Of a stretch of 64,000 nt of DNA, positions 18,705 to 26,516 are shown in pieces. How positions within the stretch are numbered: position 1 is the first letter of the stretch; every line of letters starts with the position of its first letter. Origin of the DNA: Breznakibacter sp047600785 (lineage in GTDB: Bacteria > Bacteroidota > Bacteroidia > Bacteroidales > Marinilabiliaceae); NCBI GenBank assembly GCA_047600785.1, contig JASGKH010000001.1, positions 682,001-746,000 of the forward strand, in the 5' to 3' direction. The notes beneath the pieces were generated by a model. It made no database searches, had not been told where the DNA came from, and worked only from the letters and a program-made list of their open reading frames with translations. A program made the translations under genes and the position numbers.

Positions 18705-19340
18705 TTATTGAACACGACTTTGCTCAAAAAAGCGTTTTTTGACAATTTTCAAATATTCATCCGTTAAAGTAGGCATCGATTTTTCTGGTACAAAAAATAA
18801 ATCTGCCTTCATGTCTTTTGTTAAAAGAAAAAAGAAAGGATTGTTTTTTTGCTCCATAGGAAGTCCAAGCACTTGACGATTTTGAGATAGATAGGTGTTG
18901 GCTTTGGGTGTAATATTGGGCTGCTTTAATCGTTCTTCGTCGTAAATGTAAATTATTCTGTTTGTTCCTTCATAGCCAGATAAATGCTCCTTGATCTTAT
19001 CTAATGCAAAAATCACGCATACAGAACAATTAAAAATCGAATATCTAAATACTAAGACTGGTTCTTCAACAATTAATTTTTTCAACTTAAATGATTGTCC
19101 AGAATTATACAAGTAATCGTCTGCAACTATGTGTGATTCATTTTGAAAAATATTAGAGAGAGTATTCTTTTTAATTGAATCGATGGTCTTTTGTCGTGTT
19201 TGTACACATTCTTCTGTACAAGATAGTTTCTTCTTGGAGCTGAAAATGAAAAAGACTATAAAGATTAGAATTAGACAATTGGCAATTAATGTCATCAAAT
19301 GCCGGTATTGATTTGTTTTAATTATGTTTGTATCCATCAT
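18705..19340 (-). CDS. Membrane-anchored thioredoxin-like CxxC protein
   Basis: About 211 residues; either of two consecutive ATGs could start it, and it overlaps the end of the upstream propeller gene by about 20 bases. One membrane helix at about 15-35 is followed by a periplasmic region with two extra cysteines (CTEEC). The redox motif C105-S-V-C108 lies in RYSIFNCSVCVIF, at the place where thioredoxin-fold proteins put CxxC after the first strand. Further on, FFLLTKDMKADLFF matches the cis-Pro side of the fold only loosely. I read it as a TlpA/thioredoxin-like protein that could make or isomerise disulfides in the Cys-rich peptide two genes upstream. The fold is inferred from motif and context; a weaker alternative is an inactive relative. 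Confidence 0.6.
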   Translation of the reverse strand: MMDTNIIKTNQYRHLMTLIANCLILIFIVFFIFSSKKKLSCTEECVQTRQKTIDSIKKNTLSNIFQNESHIVADDYLYNSGQSFKLKKLIVEEPVLVFRYSIFNCSVCVIFALDKIKEHLSGYEGTNRIIYIYDEERLKQPNITPKANTYLSQNRQVLGLPMEQKNNPFFFLLTKDMKADLFFVPEKSMPTLTDEYLKIVKKRFFEQSRVQ

Positions 19341-20463
19341 TCTTGATTGAGAATTTCAAAACAACGGGATTGTCCATAACATCAATGTTGTCTATTGTTG
19401 ATTTTACTTCTTCTGAGAACCAATTCTGCGGTAAGTATTTGAGTGTTCTCGGATCCACTATCGTAAAAATTTGGTTGTTTTTGTCAAGATAGACATTTGA
19501 TGAAAACAACATAGAAAGATTCCCTTTAATAATTACGCTTTTAGTTGTTTTTTTGTTAAATAATATTGTTAATTGAGATCCTTCACTCATGCAATTTGTA
19601 ATGATCCAAGTTTCATTCTCACAGTTATAGTTAAATCCCAAAACGTAGTTTTTTAAATAAAAAGAAATTTGATCTTCAATTTTATTGATGGAAGAAATGG
19701 ATTCAATTTGTGATTTTAAAATATCATAGTTAAAGTTTTTACCCGGAAAGTCCCATTCGTATTTTAGGTTACAACCATTCTCATCAATCTTGTAGATTTT
19801 ATTCGAAAATCCTTCGATATAGACGATATCCCCGGAATTGTTAAAAAATGGGTTTAAAGAGTTAAATGGAATTTTATTGCGAGTCCATTTTGGGACAATA
19901 TGTTTTGTTTCTAATATCTTTTTTTGATTTCTGGAGTATAGGACAAGGCCTTCATCTTCATGGTACCTCAAGAAAGCCATAAGATCGTCATTAATAATCT
20001 CAAACCTATTTAATGCCTTAATTCCTTTTTCGTTAATATGAAATTGCTCCAATAATCTGCCATCTAGCCCATAAGTTTTAAGAGTGCACCAATTTAGAAG
20101 TATTAAGTTACCCTTTCTTGAATCAAAAGTAAAATCCTCAATTCCAACGTATTCATCCGGACCTCGACCTATTTTACGTAACCTCGAAACGAATTTACCA
20201 AAAGAGTCAAATGTCACAACGGATAACTGACGTTTATCTAAAATAAAAATCTGGCCATCCGAAAAAATCACTTTATCTATTTCGGTAATTAAACTACTAT
20301 CGTTAGTTTCTAAAGGATAAATAGTTAATGAATCAAAAATGTCTGAAAAAACATAAGCTTTCGCCTCTTCAATTTTGACGGTACGTTTTTTGACGTCTTT
20401 ATTTTTTCGATTTGTACATGAAAATAGTAAAACTAGTGCAAAAATGATACTTAAATATTTCAT
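19318..20463 (-). CDS. Six-bladed beta-propeller lipoprotein (BF3164/PF17170-type)
   Basis: 381 residues with signal and lipobox (ALVLLFSC, Cys16). The family hallmark is visible: ISDGQIFILDKRQ-type first blade, then KIGRGPDEYVGIEDFTFD, where the GxGPxEY turn is the signature of these Bacteroidota propellers. The typical end VMDNPVVLKFSIK is also present. The proteins sit in the periplasm or on the outer membrane; their biochemical role is unknown. The gene follows the Cys-rich peptide gene across a strong hairpin and overlaps the CxxC protein gene, giving a peptide-propeller-CxxC unit. A decayed version of the same unit lies at 24.4-26.3 kb. AT-rich compared with the flanking core genes. Confidence 0.85.
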   Translation of the reverse strand: MKYLSIIFALVLLFSCTNRKNKDVKKRTVKIEEAKAYVFSDIFDSLTIYPLETNDSSLITEIDKVIFSDGQIFILDKRQLSVVTFDSFGKFVSRLRKIGRGPDEYVGIEDFTFDSRKGNLILLNWCTLKTYGLDGRLLEQFHINEKGIKALNRFEIINDDLMAFLRYHEDEGLVLYSRNQKKILETKHIVPKWTRNKIPFNSLNPFFNNSGDIVYIEGFSNKIYKIDENGCNLKYEWDFPGKNFNYDILKSQIESISSINKIEDQISFYLKNYVLGFNYNCENETWIITNCMSEGSQLTILFNKKTTKSVIIKGNLSMLFSSNVYLDKNNQIFTIVDPRTLKYLPQNWFSEEVKSTIDNIDVMDNPVVLKFSIKNDGYKHN

Positions 20464-20613
20464 GTTAAATATTACTAAATTGAAGTTATTAGTTGTGTTT
20501 GTACTGTATTTTTAGTGTTGATTGTGCTTATCTTTCTGAATGTTTGATGAAAATTACGTTTAATTTTATTGGTGATGTTATGTTGTTATTGTAAACAAAG
20601 ATGAATAGTTAAT

Positions 20614-20659
20614 AAATAGGGGGAATTCTTGTCTATTTAGATAAGAATTCCCCCTATTT
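20614..20659 (-). terminator. Strong hairpin directly after the NVEALA-like peptide gene
   Basis: A perfect 17-bp stem: AAATAGGGGGAATTCTT (20614-20630) and its complement at 20643-20659, around a 12-base loop. It begins 5 bases after the peptide stop on the minus strand, ahead of the propeller gene. The bases after it are only moderately T-rich, so it may act as a partial terminator or as an mRNA 3' end stabiliser, giving more peptide message than downstream message. Confidence 0.85.
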
Positions 20660-20663
20660 GTAA

Positions 20664-20981
20664 TTAAAATGTATTGCATATCAATTGATAACTGGGCATG
20701 CAAGAATCTTGAGGATTTCCGCTAGCGTCACAATAAATATTTGTTTCAATGCACATTAATAACCAGCGAGTTACAAGCCTTTCTTGATAACATGTGCCCT
20801 GTCCTCCCGAGTCACAGCTTATTTCAACTGGTGGTAACTCATTGTCTTGTGCAAAAGCTATGGCACCAAGTTTCTCGATTGAAAGTTCAGTGATAGAAGT
20901 TTCTTTTAGTAGTAAAGAATAGCCAACACTTAATATTGAAATACAGAATAAGAAACTGGTTAGAAAAAATTTAATTTTCAT
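20664..20981 (-). CDS. Small Cys-rich secreted peptide with NVEALA-like leader
   Basis: 105 residues. Residues 5-24 are a hydrophobic signal or anchor. Then comes a leader segment TELSIEKLGAIAFAQDNE, resembling the conserved LxLxNVEALA-x-GE region of the NVEALA family (PF14055), though it departs from the exact motif. The mature part carries six cysteines (56, 64, 77, 84, 94, 102), an even number suited to three disulfides. NVEALA proteins are abundant in Bacteroidota and have no known function. This one heads an intact unit with a propeller lipoprotein, a CxxC protein and an RND exporter, and is separated from them by a strong hairpin, as is common for highly expressed peptide precursors. 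Confidence 0.7.
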   Translation of the reverse strand: MKIKFFLTSFLFCISILSVGYSLLLKETSITELSIEKLGAIAFAQDNELPPVEISCDSGGQGTCYQERLVTRWLLMCIETNIYCDASGNPQDSCMPSYQLICNTF

Positions 20982-21164
20982 AATGATGTGATTTTTAATG
21001 ATAAATATAAAATATCTAAAACATTAACTTATGATTTCATAAGCTTAAGGATTATTCTTCTTCCATATTTGCCTTACACCTCCCCTCATTTGTATATGGT
21101 TTGAGGCAAGCTCGTATTTTGAAATACATAACTCAATTTTTCATAATTTATTTATAAACTCAAT

Positions 21165-21587
21165 TTATCTTATCTCTCCCTTTATAACTGATTCTGTATG
21201 ATCGAAGTTTCCAATAATTATGATCAAATTCGTAAACCGCCCCTCATGTTTTGCATTATAGATAACTTTAATGGTATCTGACATACCAGATAATATCAGT
21301 TTTTTCGGCCAGATGACTTCTGTGCAGCCACACGAGGTGATTATTTCCGATATTACCAATGGATTGTTCCCTACGTTTCGAAAGGGAATGGAAATCATTA
21401 CTGGGACATTCTTGGTTATTTGACCTAGATCGATTTTCACTTTCTCTAATTCGATAAATGTTTGGGCAGGCGAAAGGTTTGTATTGCTACATTGCTCGTT
21501 GATCCAAATAACAGATATCCCAATTGTGATGATTGTTGTTATTGCTGTTATGGCCAAGCTTGCTATTATTGTCCGTTTCTGTTTCAA
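21165..21587 (-). CDS. DUF1573 domain protein, membrane-anchored
   Basis: 140 residues, with one N-terminal helix (about 8-28) and then a single DUF1573 Ig-like domain. The recognisable core is DLGQITKNVPVMISIPFRNVG, then PLVISEIITSCGCTEVIWPK with the conserved CGC, and a closing strand NAKHEGRFTNLIII. Such proteins are exported and often sit next to NVEALA peptides and BF3164-type propellers in Bacteroidota; their role is not known. It lies 183 bases upstream of the intact peptide gene. The gap from the MG2-like gene upstream is about 265 bases with no gene, so it may start its own transcript. Confidence 0.85.
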   Translation of the reverse strand: MKQKRTIIASLAITAITTIITIGISVIWINEQCSNTNLSPAQTFIELEKVKIDLGQITKNVPVMISIPFRNVGNNPLVISEIITSCGCTEVIWPKKLILSGMSDTIKVIYNAKHEGRFTNLIIIIGNFDHTESVIKGEIR

Positions 21588-21852
21588 TTTGATCAGTTAT
21601 CTAATTTTTTAAGCCACGTTGGATTTGTCTCAGTGTCGTTTTTTGCTTATAGGAACGAACCATACGTACTTGTTTTCTGTAAAAACAAGAGCGCCATAGA
21701 CTGTCAAACCGTGTTAGTAAACCAAATGTAGCTTGGTTCGTGGACATATAGTGTCTGCGAATAATTTAAAATGTATATAAATAAGCTGTGTGAAATGCAG
21801 ACTTGCCAAAATGAATTTCAAATATATTTTTTAGGTTATTAGTCTTATGCTA

Positions 21853-22575
21853 TTAAAATACTGAAAGATTTCGGAAGTATTTTTTCGGAGGATTCCAATA
21901 GAATAATTTATCGCTAGCCAATAGTAGATTGTGTAAAGGGTCGAGGATAGTCACAAAGCTTTGTTGTGCTTGCCCCAGCTCAAAAGGTATTACCGACCGA
22001 TATTCGGGCAGGCGGAACCACCTGCCGTCCTGTACCATGAACAACGATTTGTACAAATGCCCTTTGTAACCCGCCACACGTGCCACTCCGCCCAAATCGA
22101 GCAGTGCGGCCAGGCGGCTGCCGGCCCAAATCTGCTGCCGAAAAACAATGTGTTGGTCGTAAGGGGTAAACGAGAGGTTATCGGGCATGTACTTGCGGTA
22201 CTGCTTTAGTACACCCCCAAGGTCAATATGCCGTGGCCAAGGTTCCAAAGTGTACGGGACTCGTATCAAGCCCTTTGCATCGGCAACGATGGCTTTAGCC
22301 AATTTGCAGTGTCCCCAGGCCGGCACCCTTACCTCCACCGAGTCAACCCCCATCCAAATACTGTCGGGTATCGGCATATGACCATTGGAGGTATTGTGCC
22401 AAAAGTTGTTGAAACCGATCAAGTGTACTTCCGCAAATTGAGCGGGTTGGTTTTTAGAACCGATAAGTACCAGTTCTGTCGATTTGACGGATGCATTGCC
22501 CGCAGTGGCTTGGGTGCTACCCTCCCCTTTCCTGAGGCTGGCCGTAAGTGATGTCGGCAATGCGTTGTCCGACAT
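21853..22575 (-). CDS. C-terminal part of a frameshifted MG2-like secreted protein
   Basis: 240 codons from an internal ATG, but the same frame stays open back to about 22791 and clearly continues the gene at 22770-23138 (LLNTKLIGFSAAKEFYIPLG, then GTLYWNPGLTIDSTGHTELYL). That second segment resembles the YWNP-x-DxxG-x2-Y region near the end of large MG2/TonB-plug surface proteins of Bacteroidota. The rest (WGHCKLAKAIVADAKGLIRV, PDNLSFTPYDQHIVFRQQIW) is beta-rich and not recognised. The ATG at 22575 is unlikely to be the native start. One lost base at about 22786-22800 rejoins both parts into a protein of roughly 430 residues. Confidence 0.6.
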   Translation of the reverse strand: MSDNALPTSLTASLRKGEGSTQATAGNASVKSTELVLIGSKNQPAQFAEVHLIGFNNFWHNTSNGHMPIPDSIWMGVDSVEVRVPAWGHCKLAKAIVADAKGLIRVPYTLEPWPRHIDLGGVLKQYRKYMPDNLSFTPYDQHIVFRQQIWAGSRLAALLDLGGVARVAGYKGHLYKSLFMVQDGRWFRLPEYRSVIPFELGQAQQSFVTILDPLHNLLLASDKLFYWNPPKKYFRNLSVF

Positions 22576-22769
22576 GCCGTTGAGGCAAATGGCAATACCT
22601 TGGTCCAGGAGTTTCTGGGACAGATAAAGTTCGGTATGTCCCGTAGAATCGATGGTTAAGCCAGGATTCCAATAGAGGGTGCCCTCATTTGTTCCTCTTT
22701 TGTGCCCGATACGGCTACCTAATGGGATATAGAACTCTTTAGCTGCAGAAAAGCCTATTAACTTTGTAT

Positions 22770-23138
22770 TTAGTAGTGCCTGTTCGTCATTGGCGCCGAA
22801 AAGTCCCTAACATCCAAGGCATTCAAGGAATCCCCACTTAAGAAGTCTTTCAACGTGATACGCAAATGCTCTGCGGTTCTCAGGGCCTCGGTAGATACTA
22901 TTTCAAAATTAAATTGGTCTTTTATGTTCGTGAAAGTGTTGGTGACAATCATTTTCTTGTGTGCGGATATTGTTTTGCCATATTCGTCAAATAACTCCAC
23001 AGCAATTATTTTATTCTTTCCATCAGTAAATTGATTGTCGAACTGGAAATGATACGCTTGGCCTTTTAAAGTAAGTACATTTACCAAGGCCAATGCTATT
23101 GTTAATATGCTTGGAATACTGCGCGAGAGTCTTGACAT
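22770..23138 (-). CDS. N-terminal part of the frameshifted MG2-like secreted protein
   Basis: 122 codons, the last few of them out of frame. A signal peptide (LTIALALVNVLTLKGQA) is followed by a beta-strand region (YHFQFDNQFTDGKNKIIAVE, IVTNTFTNIKDQFNFEIV) fitting a macroglobulin-like MG domain with its charged turns. At DVRDFSA the frame changes and the protein continues in 21853-22791. It starts 11 bases after the propeller gene at 23150-24262, so both belong to one transcript. I do not recognise an enzymatic motif. The MG2-like assignment rests mainly on the YWNP segment in the downstream half and is moderate. Confidence 0.55.
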   Translation of the reverse strand: MSRLSRSIPSILTIALALVNVLTLKGQAYHFQFDNQFTDGKNKIIAVELFDEYGKTISAHKKMIVTNTFTNIKDQFNFEIVSTEALRTAEHLRITLKDFLSGDSLNALDVRDFSAPMTNRHY

Positions 23139-23149
23139 GATTTTATATA

Positions 23150-24262
23150 TTAATTAACCACATCAGGATTTTCGATCACTTTATATCTTGTCACTACAAA
23201 TTTATTGATTTCATCTACTTGTTTTATTAGCCCTAACAATTTCTCTTTAATGTATTTGTGATCCTTGGCCCACTTCATTTCAAGTATTTTAGGAATCTGA
23301 ACCTCCATCATATCGGTGATGTTTATGTAAGTTTCTTTATATATTTTAGAACCATTAAATAATAAAACTGCAAGATCATAAGGACTATACGATTGAAATC
23401 TAATCCCATCCTTCAACTTTTCTTTGGGAAAATAATAAGTAATGACATCAAAATATGGCTGCCCTTTTACTGGAAATGCTTCTTTTAAGAAATGAAATCC
23501 AAGTCCATAAGTATAATCACCTATGTAGCTTCCTGTATAAGTCTCCAAATATAAAGACACCCGATCTTTTTCCAGATTATAAATTTGATTACATGCTGTT
23601 ATAGAAAATAAAGTTTCATCACCCTCTCCTTTAAAAAATTTCGGTCTTAATTCTGTCACATTTTGTCTATCTGTCACAAAATACAATTTCAATAAATCGA
23701 GAGAAAAGTCGAACAGGCCAATCCGTACCCCTTTCTCTTTTTTTTCGTCCAAATGCTTACTGATAAAAAATATACCTTGTTTATTAATATTAAAATCCTC
23801 GAAATTAAATGTCAATGTTTCTTTTGCAATTAAATCGCCGACACTAGAGAATTTGAATAAAAACAGGGACTCATTGTCTACCAAATAAAGCGTATCATTA
23901 TAAATCTCACTATCCGTTATTTTAAAATGTTTATCAAATTTACTTAGGTCAATTTTACGAATAGGATTTCCGTTGATGTCAAAGAGATATAGATTTACAC
24001 CTTTAGAATCTTTAGTATATATCATATTACCATTTACAGCGATCAATCGTAAATTATCATTACGCCATGACTTTTCGGGTTTTAAAAGGGTAAGGGACTC
24101 TATTTTGAAATTTATTGTGTCTGTATTATAGATGTTTGAATTTTTAAGATCAATTTCATATCTGGCCTTCGCTTTAGTAGGTATCTTGAAATAATATCGT
24201 TCCTGCCCTACAGCGGTAACGATTCCTCCGAAAAAAACAATAATTAGAACAATTGTCTTCAT
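23150..24262 (-). CDS. Secreted six-bladed-propeller-like protein
   Basis: 370 residues with a cleavable signal (IIVFFGGIVTAVGQ) and no lipobox. Repeated short strand-turn-strand units such as LRLIAVNGNMIYTKDSKGVN, YLFDINGNPIRKIDLS and TLYLVDNESLFLFKFSSVGD suggest a propeller of the BF3164/DUF4221 kind, but the GxGPxEY turn of the lipoprotein relatives is absent. A charged helical tail (KYIKEKLLGLIKQVDEINKF) ends the protein. It opens the transcript that includes the MG2-like gene, and lies just downstream of the decayed peptide-propeller-CxxC unit. Role unknown; a cell-surface sensor or binding partner for the peptides is only a guess. Confidence 0.65.
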   Translation of the reverse strand: MKTIVLIIVFFGGIVTAVGQERYYFKIPTKAKARYEIDLKNSNIYNTDTINFKIESLTLLKPEKSWRNDNLRLIAVNGNMIYTKDSKGVNLYLFDINGNPIRKIDLSKFDKHFKITDSEIYNDTLYLVDNESLFLFKFSSVGDLIAKETLTFNFEDFNINKQGIFFISKHLDEKKEKGVRIGLFDFSLDLLKLYFVTDRQNVTELRPKFFKGEGDETLFSITACNQIYNLEKDRVSLYLETYTGSYIGDYTYGLGFHFLKEAFPVKGQPYFDVITYYFPKEKLKDGIRFQSYSPYDLAVLLFNGSKIYKETYINITDMMEVQIPKILEMKWAKDHKYIKEKLLGLIKQVDEINKFVVTRYKVIENPDVVN

Positions 24263-24389
24263 GGTTTTTCAGTTAATATTTAGGGAATCTAACAATTCCC
24301 TGAATTGATCCGGTGGATAGCCAATATGTTATTTTGCGAACAATTATATATAATAACATGACTTAGGCCGTCTCAATTTGATCCGATAT

Positions 24390-24739
24390 TTACATATCTC
24401 TTCCTTCTATCAAAATTTGACCATAAAATGGCATCATCGTGCGCTTATAGGCAATTAATTTTCTATCATCAAAGTTTCTTAAAACCAATACCATCCGTTC
24501 TTTAGGGATTTTATCAATCATAACATATGCCATTCTCTCAACGGTTTCCGTACATAACACACAATCATTGCTATCCAATAAAACAATTGCAAGACTATGG
24601 CCTAAATTACAGTTGCAATTCAAACATTCAACACAAATATCTTTTGCTTTTTCTCCTTATCATCCGTCGATAATTTGCACTGACATAAAAACAAAAATGA
24701 AAATATGAGTATAAATTTTAAATCACTATTTAAACGCAT
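24390..24739 (-). pseudogene. Frameshifted CxxC thioredoxin-like lipoprotein
   Basis: From an ATG at 24739 the frame gives a signal and lipobox-like end (ILIFSFLFLCQC) and KLSTDDKEK, then hits a stop. One base earlier in the A-rich stretch near 24640-24655, the frame continues as KDICVECLNCNCNLGHSLAI and VLLDSNDCVLCTETVE, with a CxxC motif where the 18705-19340 protein has CSVC. The tail (PKERMVLVLRNFDDRKLIAY, ILIEGRDM) completes a small thioredoxin-like domain. The ATG overlaps the end of the propeller pseudogene upstream. It corresponds in position to the CxxC gene of the intact unit and is a lesioned copy or relative. Confidence 0.65.
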
Positions 24740-25851
24740 ATCTAAATATTATTGGATTATCATTTTCGTTAAGATTGTATTTTATACTAGTATCTTTCAC
24801 TTCAAATTTATTCTCTTTTAAATATTCAAATTTGGTTAAAACATTATTAGATGGCTCCATAATTGATATGACGCCATTATATAATCCATCGTGGGGAAAG
24901 ATGTTATTAAAAATTGTGTGTTTGCATCTTTTATCCCTTGGAAAACGGTAGTACTTTTCGATGCTTTACAATATAATACGTACGCACAAGGTTCAAATCT
25001 AAAAATGATAAATTTTTCATTTTCTCTAAATGCGACTATCTGAGATTTATAATTATTGTCAATTCAAAATGCAATCAAATTAAAATCCTGTAACCGATAT
25101 TTAATATCAGAAGGCAGGTTGTTATACCAAAATCAATTGAATACTTGGAAAAATTAACACTATCATCTATAGAATAAATCTCCCCACTAATTGGTTGATT
25201 GTAAAAAGCACTACTACTCTTTACCAAGTTAGGAAAATGGCTGTCAATTTGTGGATAATTATAGCTATTAATACACTTCTCCATGCTACTTTTAATAAAC
25301 TTACCTGTATTTTTATTGTATTCATGTAATACAAAATCATACTCTTTGTTTACACTCGCTAAAACTATTTTGTTTCCCACTTCGGAAATACGTGCACCAT
25401 AGCAATTATTTACTTTGAACCTCGTAATGAAATTACCTGTTAAATCATATTTAAATACTGCTTTGGGAATTTCCGCACTAATTAAAATTTCGTTTTTATT
25501 TTCATCAATAGTAAAATCAGATATTTGCATATACTCACCCGGTCCCTTGCCTATATGACAAATTTTTCTTATAAACATACCATTTAGGAGCAAAGACGAA
25601 AATTGATTTCTGTTTTTAATAAAAATATACAAAGAGTCCTTATGAAAATACAAGCAATTAATTCCAAAAATTAATGACTTTTTTGAAGTCTCTAATTGGA
25701 TTACTTCCACATTTTCAAAATATTCACTTGCATTTATATTTTCCATTGAATTGCAATTGACACTTATTCGTAATGTACTATTACTTGTAATACGACTTTC
25801 TTGGCAAGAAAGTAAACATGTAACGAAAATTGAAAAAATAAATATTTTCAT
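24726..25851 (-). pseudogene. Decayed six-bladed propeller lipoprotein
   Basis: The 258 codons at 25075-25851 begin normally: lipobox TCLLSC, then NASEYFENVEVIQLETS and HIGKGPGEYMQISDFTIDE with the GxGPxEY signature. The reading then breaks near 25110 (NLPSDIKYRLQDFNLIAF follows in another frame), meets an in-frame TGA, and continues as NNYKSQIVAFRENEKFIIF. It shifts again near 24905 and ends with the family-typical YNLNENDNPIIFRYAFK and a stop at 24726-24728. Two shifts plus a nonsense codon argue for genuine decay and not a single sequencing error. Its neighbours, a peptide upstream and a CxxC protein downstream, match the intact unit at 18.7-21.0 kb. Confidence 0.85.
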
Positions 25852-25930
25852 AGTTTAATTTTTGAAATTTACATTAAAATATCACGACTGAAATGGTTAA
25901 ACTATACTGCATTTATTATTCATTATATCA

Positions 25931-26277
25931 CTACGACCCTATGCAAGGGCCTGTCTGAACATTGCAATATGCTGTACAATCAAGAGTTCCTTCACCTATA
26001 CATTCCTTTTCACTATAGGTAATTGTTTTCGTTCCTGTTTTGCCACTTGGCAAGCTACATTCTTCGGATTTCGTCCAATTACTATGCTTCGATTCGGAAT
26101 ATCCACTAGGAGTAGTTTCACCATCACTAGCATAACTGAGTTCAATTAGATTACTTAAAGAAATATCACTATTTCTATTGTCATATTTCCCCATTAAAAT
26201 CGCACTTGCAAATATCAATATTGCAAATACACTTATTTTTCCATTTTTTGATTTCGTTTTAATTTATTTTCAGTCAT
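25931..26277 (-). CDS. Second NVEALA-like Cys-rich peptide, start region probably frameshifted
   Basis: The open frame 25931-26218 gives 95 residues from a TTG: a hydrophobic stretch, then SDISLSNLIELSYASDGE, close to the LxLxNVEALA-x-GE leader of NVEALA proteins, then a tail with five cysteines (EECSL, KECIGEG, LDCTAYC, GPCIGS). A better start is the ATG at 26275-26277 (MTENKLKRNQ), which is joined to this frame only if the A6 run at 26244-26249 is one base longer. So the leader is either frameshifted or starts at a non-ATG codon. The gene heads the decayed propeller/CxxC unit. Its odd cysteine count and lesions suggest the copy may be losing function. Confidence 0.6.
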
Positions 26278-26516
26278 GATATTCTATTTCAATAGTTTAA
26301 TCTGTCTTTTGCAAAATCATAGATTGTTCTAGTATTTATTTAATGTGATTATAATTTGATTTTTTCTCGCCAATAATCATCCTTCTGTTTGAGTTAGGAT
26401 TACTCATTGCTCGTTTCATGTGTATTGTTAATTATCAGACTTTCTAATTATCCTACAATCCATCCATGGCGTTAATTATGAGTATCCTACCTCTTTATTC
26501 ATTGGTACTCCTTTAC

